From NCBI GenBank assembly GCA_964411985.1, contig CAYPNF010000049.1, forward strand, positions 1-62,861: 62,861 nucleotides of DNA, given 5' to 3'. Positions 43,946 through 52,011 of this stretch are shown here, in pieces (positions within the stretch are counted from its first letter, which is position 1; each line of letters starts with the position of its first letter). The stretch is from CAYPNF01 sp964411985. GTDB taxonomy: Bacteria > Verrucomicrobiota > Verrucomicrobiia > Limisphaerales > J093. The translations under genes were made by a program, and so were the position numbers. The notes beneath the pieces were generated by a model, which was not told where the DNA came from, made no database searches, and worked only from the letters and a program-made list of their open reading frames with translations.

Positions 43946-44656
43946 ATGCACCAGGAATTGCCTTTAGCCTCAGCGCCTTTGGCGAAATCGCCCGAGTTGG
44001 ACTCCCCTCATGACCCGAGTGCAGGTGTTGGGGCTGAAGCGTCCGATTCCTCGCTTGTAACCCGGGCAAAGTCGGGTGATCTGTCGGCCTTCGAGGAGTT
44101 GGCGTCACGCCATGAACGCCGGGTGTTCTCGCTGGCGATGCGCATGCTCCGAAACCAGGAGGACGCCGAAGACGTGACGCAGCAGACGTTCCTGAGTGCC
44201 ATTCACCACCTGGGCTCGTTTCGGGAGGAATCCAGTTTCGGCACTTGGCTCGCCCGAATTGCCTCGCATGCAGCGCTCAAGGTAATCCGGAAAAAGAAGG
44301 GCCTGGAGACCATCTCCCTGGAGCAGGCCACCGAGCCAGAGGAGGGATACGGCGAAATAGCGCACCCGGAATTCATTGCAGACTGGAAACAATCCCCCCA
44401 GGAACTGGTGCACCGCAACGAGGTGCGGCAGCTCATCGAGGAGGCGCTCGGCCAACTAGAAGAGAAGCATCGCAATGTCTTCCTGCTCAGGGATGCAGAA
44501 GGGTTCTCCGTCCGGGAGACGGCAGATCTTTTGGGGATCAGCGAAGCCAACGTCAAGGTCCGTCTCCTGCGAGCCCGGCTCCAACTTCGGGAACGACTTA
44601 CCCGCGCCTTGGGAGATGAAAGCTCACGCTTAGAACCTCACCGGCACGAGGATTAA
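43946..44656 (+). CDS. ECF (RpoE-like) sigma factor
   Basis: 236 residues from the ATG at 43946 (GTG at 43919 is possible). Region 2 is about 45-115: AFEELASRHERRVFSLAMRM, NQEDAEDVTQQTFLSAIHHL, FGTWLARIASHAAL. Region 4 is about 155-215: EEKHRNVFLLRDAEGFSVRE, HTH TADLLGISEANVKVRLLRAR. It is a classical RpoE-like ECF, different from the kinase-linked factors at 10436, 15315 and 20489. An anti-sigma gene follows 52 bp later and a redox enzyme after that. Confidence 0.9.
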   Translation: MHQELPLASAPLAKSPELDSPHDPSAGVGAEASDSSLVTRAKSGDLSAFEELASRHERRVFSLAMRMLRNQEDAEDVTQQTFLSAIHHLGSFREESSFGTWLARIASHAALKVIRKKKGLETISLEQATEPEEGYGEIAHPEFIADWKQSPQELVHRNEVRQLIEEALGQLEEKHRNVFLLRDAEGFSVRETADLLGISEANVKVRLLRARLQLRERLTRALGDESSRLEPHRHED

Positions 44657-44708
44657 CTAGATTCTGTAACTTTTTGCGCGAACCCGACTCAAGAGGGTAG
44701 GAAAGTAT

Positions 44709-44954
44709 ATGAAGTGCGAAGAACTCCTGGCCATGCTCAACGAGTACGTTGACGGAAGTGCCACGCCCGGTATCTGCAAGGAACTGGAGAAGCACTTGGC
44801 CGGATGTAATCCGTGTCAGGTGGTGGTGGATAACATCCGAAAGACCATCACCCTCTACAAGGAGGGGGAGCCTTACGAGTTGCCCCTGGAATTCCGGAGC
44901 AAACTACACAACACGCTTCGCGAATGCTGGAAACAGACTCATCCTCAACCATGA
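44709..44954 (+). CDS. Zinc-finger anti-sigma factor
   Basis: An 81-residue protein with a Shine-Dalgarno (TAGGAAAG) just upstream. CEELLAMLNEYVDGSA and ELEKHLAGCNPCQVVVDNI contain the HxxxCxxC signature of ZAS-type anti-sigma factors, which hold the sigma factor inactive and often release it on thiol oxidation. There is no TM helix, so it is soluble and cytosolic, suiting an intracellular redox signal. Its stop overlaps the start of the CoA-disulfide-reductase-like gene (ATGA at 44951-44954). Confidence 0.85.
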   Translation: MKCEELLAMLNEYVDGSATPGICKELEKHLAGCNPCQVVVDNIRKTITLYKEGEPYELPLEFRSKLHNTLRECWKQTHPQP

Positions 44955-46618
44955 ATCCCAAACGCCTGGTCATTGTGGGAGGGGTCGCTGGCGGTGCCAG
45001 TGCTGCCGCCCGAGCCCGCAGACTTTCTGAAGACGCACAAATTGTGGTCTTCGAACGTGGGCCTCATGTTTCCTTTGCCAACTGCGGCCTCCCTTACCAT
45101 GTCGGAGGGGAGATTCCCGAGGAAGCAGATCTCCTGCTCCAGACCCCCCAAGCACTCCGCGCGCGATTCAACCTCGATGTGCGGGTCAACCACGAAGTTG
45201 TCCGAATCGACCCGAAGCAACGAACCGTCTGGGTGCGGAATCTGACCACGCTGGAAGAGCACGAGGAACCCTACGATTCGTTGATCCTGGCCACAGGGGC
45301 TGCTCCGCTGCGCCCGAGGATCCCAGGTATTGAGCTTCCAGGCCATTTTACCGTCCGGAACATTCCCGACATCCAAGCGATTCAGAATTGGCTCAAGGGC
45401 AAAGCAAACGCCAAAGCCGTGGTGGTGGGCGGAGGCTATATCGGCCTGGAAATGGCAGAGCAGCTCAAACGCCGTGGGCTCGAAGTCTCCCTCGTAGAGG
45501 CTCTACCTCAAGTCATGGCACCTCTGGATCCGGAAATGGCTGCCTGGCTTCATCAAGAACTTGAAACGCAAGGCGTGGATCTCCACCTCGGGGATGCAGT
45601 CTCCGCCTTCGAAGCACCGGCGGCGACGGAATCGCACTCAGCATCCACTGTAGTGCTGAAAAGCGGCAAGCGGTTGTTGGCGGACCTGGTGATCCTGGGC
45701 CTGGGAGTGCGGCCGGAAGTGCACCTGGCCAAAGAGGCTGGGCTTGCGTTGGGCGACCTTGGCGGCATCCGGGTCGACGCAGGTATGAAGACCAGCGACC
45801 CCCATATCTGGGCGGTCGGAGATGCGGTCGAAACCCGAGACTGGGTGACTGGCCAGTGGGGCTTGGTTCCGCTTGCCGGACCCGCCAACCGGCAGGGCCG
45901 AATCGCGGCGGACAACGTCTTTGGGCGACCGTCGAAGTACCGGGGGACTCTTGGGACAGCCATCCTCCGTCTGTTCGAATTGAGTGCGGGATGTGCTGGT
46001 GCCAACGAAAAGACCCTCAAGCGACTAGGCCTTCCCTACGAGGCCATCCACCTGCATCCCGGGTGCCATGCTGGCTACTATCCAGGTGCAACTCCGGTGG
46101 CTTTGAAGGTCCTCTTCAAGCCAGACGATGGCAAGATCCTGGGTGTTCAGGCAGTGGGACGCAAAGGGATCGATAAACGCATAGACGTCGTCGCTACGGC
46201 AATTCAGGGCGGGATGACTGTTCACGACTTGGCGGAGATGGAACTGGCGTACGCCCCTCCGTTCGGCTCGGCCAAAGATCCCGTGAACCTCGCAGGAATG
46301 GCGGCGTCCAATGTGCTCCATGGCGATGTGCAATTGGCGCAATGGCATCAGGTGTCCTCGTTGGATCCTGCGACAACAACGCTTCTGGATGTGCGAACCG
46401 AGGAAGAGCGGAAGAAGGGCTTCATCCCGGGATCCATCCACATTCCGCTGCATGAGCTGAGGAGGCGCGTTGGCGAACTGCCCAAAGAAAAGGACATCGT
46501 GGTCCATTGCCAAAGTGGGCAGCGGTCCTACTTCGCGGCCCGAATGTTGGTTCAGCGAGGTTTCAAGGTGCGCAATCTGACGGGCTCTTACCGCACTTGG
46601 CTCACCGCCACAGCCTGA
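44951..46618 (+). CDS. CoA-disulfide reductase-like flavoenzyme fused to rhodanese
   Basis: 555 residues from the ATG at 44951. The FAD-binding N-terminus (RLVIVGGVAGGASAAARAR) is followed by single active-site Cys45 in SFANCGLPYHVGG, the hallmark of the CoADR/NADH-oxidase/Npx group. The NAD(P) motif is AVVVGGGYIGLEMAEQL and the C-terminal FAD motif AVGDAVETRDW. A rhodanese domain (about 460-555) has Cys520 in VVHCQSGQRSYFAARML. CoADR-rhodanese fusions reduce CoA disulfides, persulfides or polysulfides. Coupling to a sigma/anti-sigma pair suggests a sulfur or disulfide-stress regulon. Confidence 0.9.
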   Translation: MNPKRLVIVGGVAGGASAAARARRLSEDAQIVVFERGPHVSFANCGLPYHVGGEIPEEADLLLQTPQALRARFNLDVRVNHEVVRIDPKQRTVWVRNLTTLEEHEEPYDSLILATGAAPLRPRIPGIELPGHFTVRNIPDIQAIQNWLKGKANAKAVVVGGGYIGLEMAEQLKRRGLEVSLVEALPQVMAPLDPEMAAWLHQELETQGVDLHLGDAVSAFEAPAATESHSASTVVLKSGKRLLADLVILGLGVRPEVHLAKEAGLALGDLGGIRVDAGMKTSDPHIWAVGDAVETRDWVTGQWGLVPLAGPANRQGRIAADNVFGRPSKYRGTLGTAILRLFELSAGCAGANEKTLKRLGLPYEAIHLHPGCHAGYYPGATPVALKVLFKPDDGKILGVQAVGRKGIDKRIDVVATAIQGGMTVHDLAEMELAYAPPFGSAKDPVNLAGMAASNVLHGDVQLAQWHQVSSLDPATTTLLDVRTEEERKKGFIPGSIHIPLHELRRRVGELPKEKDIVVHCQSGQRSYFAARMLVQRGFKVRNLTGSYRTWLTATA

Positions 46619-46725
46619 AGGACGGCTGCGGAGACCCCGCGCACCCGCCGACTCAGGTGGATTGGTGTGACACGAGTGATTGCATTTACTGATCGCTCAG
46701 GGACGAAGAAGGTGGCTTCGCTCGA

Positions 46726-46833
46726 GTGCCGCAGACAGCCCTGTCTGCTGTATCGCCGACTGCCGAGTCGGCTGGCCTTTCGCACTTGCACACCAAGCGG
46801 GTTAGGCAACCCGCGACACAGCAGGCTTGGCAA
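46726..46833. repeat. REP-like unit split by the IS element (left part)
   Basis: Starts GTGCCGCAGACAGCC and carries the hairpins GCAGACA/TGTCTGC, GCCGACT/AGTCGGC, and GCGGGTT/AACCCGC. The fourth hairpin is cut in its loop: its left arm GCAGGC lies before 46834 and its right arm GCCTGC with the unit end lies at 48658-48668, beyond the IS. The gap 46619-46725 before it holds no gene. Confidence 0.8.
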
Positions 46834-46843
46834 CCCAATGCCA

Positions 46844-47197
46844 CTAACTTTTGGAGGTGGGTTGCTTGGCGTTCTTGAGAGCCTTTCTGTGGGATTTGAC
46901 CATCTGGATTGCGGTTTTCTGCAGTAGTGCCTCGATGCGGCGGCCGTTGGCAATGGCTTGCTTGATCTGCCCCACCAAGGCTTCCGGGACATAGAGGGTG
47001 CTGCGGCGGCGGGCCGCGACCACCGAGAGGATCCACGCCGGATGTTTCTTGCCGCTGGCGCAGGCTGTGCAGTTGGGGCGAATGCACGGTTTGCGCACCT
47101 GGGCCAGGGACCCTTTGATGGCGGGCCAAAGTTCCCGCATCTGCCGGACCCACATTTCCTTCCCATTCTCATTGTCAACGTTCTGTGGTTTCGTCAT
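46844..47197 (-). CDS. DUF6788-like accessory protein of the IS element
   Basis: 117 residues from the ATG at 47197; an in-frame ATG at 47221 is possible. It has a Cys cluster (KPCIRPNCTACASGKKHP) resembling a small zinc ribbon, then STLYVPEALVGQIKQAI and a basic C-terminus (KSHRKALKNAKQPTSKS). DUF6788-type proteins often accompany transposases of this kind; their job is unknown, perhaps DNA binding or transposition control. The stop codon sits in the left terminal repeat. Confidence 0.75.
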   Translation of the reverse strand: MTKPQNVDNENGKEMWVRQMRELWPAIKGSLAQVRKPCIRPNCTACASGKKHPAWILSVVAARRRSTLYVPEALVGQIKQAIANGRRIEALLQKTAIQMVKSHRKALKNAKQPTSKS

Positions 47198-47227
47198 GGT
47201 GGTATGTATATCATGATACATACATAC
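47198..47227. promoter_or_regulatory. Palindromic centre between the two divergent IS genes
   Basis: Only 30 bp separate the preferred start codons. The sequence has a perfect core TATCATGATA (47209-47218) within near-symmetric GTATGTAT/ATACATAC arms. It may be a shared operator. With so little space, at least one promoter must overlap coding sequence, or one of the alternative upstream starts (47204, 47213, 47221) is used. Confidence 0.45.
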
Positions 47228-48640
47228 ATGTCAACCCCCAAAACCGCCGTTGCCCCCTCCTTCCCCCTGCGCACCCAACTCTCGCCGCCCCAGTTGCTTC
47301 AGTGCTTCCTGGACCTCTTCCCCCACGACGCCCTGGCGCTCTGGCTCCAAGGCCGCGTCCACTACCAGCGCAGCTTCACCCCCCTGATTGTGCTCTGGTA
47401 CCTGGTCTTTGAGCATTTGCACGCTCAGAGCACACTCGACCAGATCCTCGAAGACGCCCGGGACGGGGGTGCCGACCGTTTGAGTCCCCCCGGCAAGCGG
47501 CCCCTTTCCCAGACCTTGCTCTCCGACTCCACGTCTGCCTGGTGCAAGGCCCGCAAGCGCCTGCCCGTGAAGGTCGTTTCCCAAGCCTTGAGAAGGAGCG
47601 GCCAAAGCCTTCAGGGGAGTTTGTCTCAGCGGCACTGGCAGGGGATGGAGCCCGCGTTGCTGGATGGCACCACCTTGCGGCTGAGGCCTTTGGGTGACAT
47701 TCCTGAGCATTTCCACTGCCATGGCGGGGGCAACAACCGAACCCCCTACTGGTGCCTGGCCCGTTCGGTGGTTGTCTTCTGCCTGGTTACGGGCGTGGTG
47801 TTGGATGCGGCGATCGATTCGACCAAAACCAGTGAGCAAGCCCTCTTAAAGGAAATCTGCCGCAACCGTTCCTGGGCCAAGACCCTCCTGGTGGGGGACC
47901 GCAATTTTGGCGTTTACTCGGTGGTGGCTGCCGCGCGGGCCGCCCAGGCCCATGTGCTGGTCCGTCTGACGGAGGCGCGCGCCTGCAAACTGGCCCGCGA
48001 GGCTGGGGTGACGCTCGGGGAGGGGCTGGATCAAGTTATCTCATGGAAGCCCTCCCGCTCTGACAAGAGGGCGGACCCCTCCGCCACCCAACCGATCAGC
48101 GGACGGCTCCTGGTAGCGCGCGTTGAGCCCAAGGGCGGGCGCTCTTTCCTGCTTTGTCTCTTTACCACCCAGCTGGACCCCCAGATTACGATCCAGGAAT
48201 GGGTTCAACTCTACGGTCGGCGCTGGCAGGTCGAGCTGAATCTGCGGCATGTCAAAGCCGACATGGGCCTTCACCACTTGGTCTGCAAAAGCGCCGACAT
48301 GGCGCGCAAGCGCTGGTTGAGCGGGTTGCTGGCCTACAACTTGGTGCGGGTGGCCATGAGCATGGCCGCGGCCCGCAGCCACCAACCCGTGCTCTGCTTG
48401 TCCTTCACGCGCAGCCTCAGGGCCTTGGTGAAATGGCTGCCCAAGGTCGCAACAGCCCAGGAATCGGCCTCCTGGGAGCGACTGCTCAATCGCATCGCCG
48501 GCTTCCGCCAACCCCGCCGCAAAAAGCCTCGACCCTCCGAGCCCCGGGCCCTCCGCCGCTTTAAGGTGCAGTTCCCCAAATTGATCGGCGACCGCGCCAA
48601 GGCCCGTAAAAAGCTCGCCCGGGCCAATTCCAAAAGTTAG
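47228..48640 (+). CDS. IS4-family DDE transposase
   Basis: 470 residues from the ATG at 47228; in-frame ATGs at 47213 and 47204 are possible. DDE residues: Asp in PALLDGTTLRLRPLGD, Asp in TLLVGDRNFGVYS, and Glu in the family signature YGRRWQVELNLRHVK, which fits the IS4 Y-(2)-R-(3)-E-(6)-K spacing exactly. The N-terminal segment (LWLQGRVHYQRSFTPLIVLW) is the helical IS4 transposase N-domain. It is full length and undamaged, and its stop codon lies inside the right terminal repeat. Confidence 0.9.
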   Translation: MSTPKTAVAPSFPLRTQLSPPQLLQCFLDLFPHDALALWLQGRVHYQRSFTPLIVLWYLVFEHLHAQSTLDQILEDARDGGADRLSPPGKRPLSQTLLSDSTSAWCKARKRLPVKVVSQALRRSGQSLQGSLSQRHWQGMEPALLDGTTLRLRPLGDIPEHFHCHGGGNNRTPYWCLARSVVVFCLVTGVVLDAAIDSTKTSEQALLKEICRNRSWAKTLLVGDRNFGVYSVVAAARAAQAHVLVRLTEARACKLAREAGVTLGEGLDQVISWKPSRSDKRADPSATQPISGRLLVARVEPKGGRSFLLCLFTTQLDPQITIQEWVQLYGRRWQVELNLRHVKADMGLHHLVCKSADMARKRWLSGLLAYNLVRVAMSMAAARSHQPVLCLSFTRSLRALVKWLPKVATAQESASWERLLNRIAGFRQPRRKKPRPSEPRALRRFKVQFPKLIGDRAKARKKLARANSKS

Positions 48641-48650
48641 TGGCATTGGG

Positions 48651-48668
48651 CAAGGCTGCCTGCGCTAC
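48651..48668. repeat. REP-like unit split by the IS element (right remainder)
   Basis: CAAGGCTGCCTGCGCTAC completes the fourth hairpin and the GTAC-like end of the REP unit whose left part is 46726-46833. The RAYT gene's stop codon (48665-48667) lies in it, so this REP abuts the RAYT gene. Confidence 0.65.
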
Positions 48669-49351
48669 AGGGGAGGTGGCTTTCCCCCACACCCTGCGCT
48701 GCTCCAAGGCCAATCTTGGGGACAGGCGCAAAGGCCCGCTCTCACTGGGTTGTTTCTTATGTATCGCCGTATGCGTGACTTTTCATCGTCATTCCGGATC
48801 CAGTGATCGAACGACTCTGCCTGCCAGAACGTTTCACCGACAGAACCGAGCAAACGGTTGGCCTGCTTGGCGATGAACTGTTTGCGGCTCTTCACAATCT
48901 CACTCAGGGTGAAGTTGGGCATCGGCCAGAGGATCCAATGCACGTGGTTGGGCATGATAACCCAGTCATCGAGCAGATATGGCGCTCCGTGAAAATGCCA
49001 GAGTGCGTCCTTCGCCAGTGCAGCGACCGCTGACCGGCCCAGAGGACAAGCCCCAGCACCCCGGTCCAGGTAACGTTCCACCTTGCGGTGATAGTCGCGC
49101 TCAATGGCTTCGGCCGTGTCCCGTGGTTGGGTAGCTTGGGCCTGGGTGAGCCCGTTGGCTTCCTGCAGGTGCAGCAGGCGCAGATTCTCGTTTTTCTCGC
49201 TGAGCAGTCGGAGTAGTACTTCCTTGGGCAGAGAGTCTGCCAGCCGAAAGGTAACGAAATACGAAGCACCCTCTCGTTTCACGTGTGGTAAATAACCTCG
49301 AGTATGAAGACCGCTGCGCAGAGGTTTTTGGGGTCTCCGTGGAAAGACCAT
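48665..49351 (-). CDS. REP-associated tyrosine transposase (RAYT, Y1_Tnp)
   Basis: 228 residues from the ATG at 49351. N-terminal YLPHVKREGASYFVTFRLAD, then the single HUH motif in VIMPNHVHWILWP (His136 and His138) and the catalytic-helix region RRYIRNNPVRAGL, with C-terminal CPQDWPWSS. These are all typical of RAYT proteins, HUH nucleases thought to mobilise or process REP palindromes. The gene is bracketed by REP units: one ends on its stop codon and two lie about 105 bp upstream of its start, so it is a REP-RAYT locus. It is intact. Confidence 0.9.
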   Translation of the reverse strand: MVFPRRPQKPLRSGLHTRGYLPHVKREGASYFVTFRLADSLPKEVLLRLLSEKNENLRLLHLQEANGLTQAQATQPRDTAEAIERDYHRKVERYLDRGAGACPLGRSAVAALAKDALWHFHGAPYLLDDWVIMPNHVHWILWPMPNFTLSEIVKSRKQFIAKQANRLLGSVGETFWQAESFDHWIRNDDEKSRIRRYIRNNPVRAGLCACPQDWPWSSAGCGGKPPPL

Positions 49352-49455
49352 GAGCCCGCAATTCAAAGCGGACACGCTCAAGACTGGGATCGGGCTCCTC
49401 CGGACGCAACGAAGGTTTTCTACGAAGACGAACCCGGAAACGCAACCCAAAACTC

Positions 49456-49573
49456 GTGCCGCAGACCGCCTTGTCTGCCGTTTCGCCGACTGCCGAGTCG
49501 GCTGGCCTTTCGCACTTGCACACCAAGCGGGTTAGGCAACCCGCGAAACGGCAGGTTTGGCAACCTGCGATAC
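49456..49573. repeat. REP-like four-hairpin unit, copy c
   Basis: A 118-bp unit running from GTGCCGCAGACC to CTGCGATAC with four hairpins in order: GCAGAC/TCTGC-type, GCCGACT/AGTCGGC, GCGGGTT/AACCCGC and GCAGGTT/AACCTGC-type. It is the closest match to the units inside the kinase gene at 11607. Region 49352-49700 holds only this and the next copy. Confidence 0.85.
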
Positions 49574-49575
49574 GG

Positions 49576-49693
49576 GTGGCGCAGACAGCCCTGTCTGCTG
49601 TATCGCCGACTGCCGAGTCGGCTGGCCTCTCGCACTTGCACACGAGGCGGGTTAGGCAACCCGCGAAACAGCAGGTTGGGCAACCTGCGGTAC
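49576..49693. repeat. REP-like four-hairpin unit, copy d
   Basis: A second 118-bp unit in direct tandem with copy c, 2 bp away: GTGGCGCAGACAGCC to CTGCGGTAC, with the same four hairpins. Its end lies 8 bp before the stop codon of the minus-strand gene at 49701. The pair forms a BIME-like doublet next to the RAYT gene. Confidence 0.85.
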
Positions 49694-49700
49694 TAAGCCC

Positions 49701-50696
49701 TTACGCGAACCAGGCGCGTGCGCGGCTCTGGCTTGCCGGTACCAGGCTTCGGACCAAAGTGACGTTGGCTTCCACCTGGAAGTCGAACATGCCCACGCAA
49801 ATGAAGTCGGCGCCGTTTTCGAAGGCGTACCGGAAACCCGACTCGGGACGGATCGCGCCCGCGGCTAGGGTCTTGAAAGCGATCCAGGGCTTTTCGACTT
49901 CGGACATCACCCGGATTGTTCGCTCGGGATCCACGTCCCAGTAATTGTCGGTTTGGGATTCAACCACATCCGGTTCCCCAGCGGCGGGCCGACGTGACCA
50001 ATAATTGCTGTGGTGGAAGGTCTTGACGTAGAAATCGGGGTCGAACTTCCGCTTCTCCGACTCGATGATGACTTCCAGCTTGTGCGCGCCGAGTCCGCCG
50101 GGAACGCCCAGGGATTTGGTGAATTGAACACACTGACCAAGCAGGTCTACCTTGCCGGCGTTCAGCCATTTGTCGGAGATCACCCCCTGCACGTAGACGG
50201 CGGACGCACCGAAGTCGACTGACTTCTTGATGTTGGTTTTCCAATCGTCGAGCCCCGGATGTCCTTCGGCAATCCACTGAATCTTCCCGCCGCGTTCCTT
50301 CCAGTATCGAGCGAAGACGTCCATGACGTTCTTGCGCGGATCCGCAATGATCGCAGTTACCCCGTGTTCTTCCATGAGTTGCAGAGTGTCCATCACCTTT
50401 TCCTCGGTGTTGTAGGCCCTCATGAGGGACGGCACATAGTGCAAATCGCGCGAGTGAGCCCAACCGCTGATGAGGTTTCCTCCGGAGACGAGACGACTCA
50501 GGGTTAGTTTGCCGATCTTCCCGGTCGGCATGGTTCCCCTGGAACTTGCCTTGACGGGCGCGGTGCGGTCGACTTTTCCCGCGGTCGCGGTTTCCCCAGC
50601 GGCAGCGGTCCCTATGCCGGCGGCGGCGGCAAAAAGCGATTGGGCAACGAACTGGCGGCGATCCAATTTCGAGGTCATATGGCGCGATTGATTCAT
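49701..50696 (-). CDS. Tat-exported TIM-barrel protein (aldo/keto-reductase-like), function unknown
   Basis: A 331-residue protein with a twin-arginine signal (LDRRQFVAQSLFAAAAGIG); MTSKLDRRQF at 50678 is an alternative start. The mature part has TIM-barrel-like segments: LTLSRLVSGGNLISGWAHS, EKVMDTLQLMEEHGVTAIIA, SAVYVQGVISDKW and PWIAFKTLAAGAI, with FENGADFICVGMFDFQV near the C-terminus. The opening strand resembles aldo/keto reductases (LTLSRLVSGGN), but the usual catalytic Tyr/Lys pattern is not evident. Such proteins are common and uncharacterised in Verrucomicrobiota. It ends at the edge of REP copy d. Confidence 0.7.
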   Translation of the reverse strand: MNQSRHMTSKLDRRQFVAQSLFAAAAGIGTAAAGETATAGKVDRTAPVKASSRGTMPTGKIGKLTLSRLVSGGNLISGWAHSRDLHYVPSLMRAYNTEEKVMDTLQLMEEHGVTAIIADPRKNVMDVFARYWKERGGKIQWIAEGHPGLDDWKTNIKKSVDFGASAVYVQGVISDKWLNAGKVDLLGQCVQFTKSLGVPGGLGAHKLEVIIESEKRKFDPDFYVKTFHHSNYWSRRPAAGEPDVVESQTDNYWDVDPERTIRVMSEVEKPWIAFKTLAAGAIRPESGFRYAFENGADFICVGMFDFQVEANVTLVRSLVPASQSRARAWFA

Positions 50697-50920
50697 CTTA
50701 CGGCGCTGCAGGTCAGGCTTATGGGTGCACTATAGGCAGGCGCCCTAGGGTTGACAACTCACAAAGAGGGTGCGCGATGTTGCCCCTCGGCGATGGGCAA
50801 CCCACCTTCAAGCCAGGCGGCGCGTTCTTTCCAGGTGGGGCCATTTCCCCCCTTGCATCTGGCAGGTAATCGCGGGAGAGTTGATTTATACCGATTGCTT
50901 CATTATTGCCCGACAAGCCT

Positions 50921-51727
50921 ATGAGTACCCGAGACATCAATTCGACGATGGCGGTCTATCTGGATCTGGAGAACATCGCCCTGGGTGCGCGCGACGCCCA
51001 CTTTCCGAGGTTTGATATTCAGAAGGTACTCGAGAAACTCCTTTTGAAGGGGCATATCGTGGTCAAAAAGGCCTACTGCGACTTCGAGCGCTACAAGGAG
51101 TTCAAACGCGACCTCCATGAATGCGCTTTTGAACTCATCGAGATCCCCCATATTCGGCAGTCGGGCAAGAACTCGGCCGACATCCGCATGGTGGTGGATG
51201 CCCTGGATCTTTGCTATACCAAGGGCCACGTCGATACGTTCGTGATCATCAGTGGCGACTCCGATTTCTCCCCCCTTGTCAGTAAATTGCGCGAAAATGC
51301 CAAGACCGTGATCGGCGTCGGGGTCAAGAGTTCCACTTCGGATCTGTTCATCAACAACTGCGACCAGTTTCTTTACTACGACGACTTGGTCCGCCACGAA
51401 ACCTCCAAAGCCAGGCAGAAGGCGACTGCCACCGTCACCGCAGCCAGAACCGGCAAGCCGGACGACCGGGCAGAAAACGTGGCGAAGGCACTCGACCTCA
51501 TCGTGGAAACCTTGGACGCCATCACGGAGGAGCGGGACGAGGATGAGTTGATCTGGGGTTCCATGATCAAGGAAACGATCAAGCGCCGGAATCCGGGTTT
51601 CAACGAACGCGCTTGCGGATGCCGGTCGTTCAACGAACTCCTGATCGAAGCGGAGAAACGGGGTCTTCTGAAACTGCGACCCGACGAGAAATCCGGGGGG
51701 TATACCGTGCGGGCTTCGGAGGCCTGA
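50921..51727 (+). CDS. NYN-domain (LabA/PIN-like) ribonuclease with C-terminal OST-HTH/LOTUS domain
   Basis: 268 residues from MSTRDINSTMAVYLD at 50921; an in-frame TTG at 50906 is less likely. The NYN domain (about 10-150) shows AVYLDLENIALG (first Asp), SADIRMVVDALDLCYTKGHV and FVIISGDSDFSPLVSKLREN, the acidic metal-binding triad of PIN-like nucleases. A linker leads to an OST-HTH-like winged helix (about 190-265, MIKETIKRRNPGF, FNELLIEAEKRGLLKL). NYN-LOTUS proteins are thought to bind and cut RNA. It stands alone on its strand. Confidence 0.88.
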   Translation: MSTRDINSTMAVYLDLENIALGARDAHFPRFDIQKVLEKLLLKGHIVVKKAYCDFERYKEFKRDLHECAFELIEIPHIRQSGKNSADIRMVVDALDLCYTKGHVDTFVIISGDSDFSPLVSKLRENAKTVIGVGVKSSTSDLFINNCDQFLYYDDLVRHETSKARQKATATVTAARTGKPDDRAENVAKALDLIVETLDAITEERDEDELIWGSMIKETIKRRNPGFNERACGCRSFNELLIEAEKRGLLKLRPDEKSGGYTVRASEA

Positions 51728-51833
51728 GACGGGACGCTGCCGCTCTCCCCTTGAGGTAGCTCGCACCTCGCCGAGAGGCGAGGGTCTGAGTGTGGACATT
51801 CTCCAGGCTCGACTTGATCGCACACTTTGTCGC

Positions 51834-51969
51834 GGGACTTTGTCGCACACTCCAGTGGTTCGATATCAGAGGTAACAAGGACGTCCGCAATCGAGACTTT
51901 GAAATCCGTCCCGTCCCTGACTCACCGCGACATCGACAAGGTGTGAGATTAAGTGTGCGACAAAGTTCC
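51834..51969. mobile_element. Candidate miniature inverted-repeat element
   Basis: Near-perfect terminal inverted repeats: GGGACTTTGTCGCACACT (51834-51851) and AGTGTGCGACAAAGTTCC (51952-51969) match at 17 of 18 positions, 15 of them contiguous. They flank about 100 bp without coding potential. A further partial copy (TCGCACACTTTGTCGC) precedes the left end. No transposase is inside, so it would be a non-autonomous element, or alternatively a long stem ending the flanking convergent genes. Confidence 0.5.
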
Positions 51970-52011
51970 TGAACAGGTCAAAAATCCGGGAGACAAGGCC
52001 CCTCCTTAATC

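Larger units (their letters stand above)
46834..48650. mobile_element. IS4-type insertion sequence with 22-bp perfect terminal inverted repeats
   Basis: Bounded by a perfect 22-bp inverted repeat (46834-46855 starting CCCAATGCCACTAACTTTTG; complement at 48629-48650). Length is 1817 bp. It carries a DUF6788-like gene (minus) and a DDE transposase gene (plus), divergent from a shared 30-bp centre, and both stop codons lie inside the terminal repeats. CAA flanks both ends and may be a 3-bp target duplication, but this is weak. It is inserted in the loop of a REP hairpin. Both genes are intact, suggesting a recent arrival. Confidence 0.85.
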
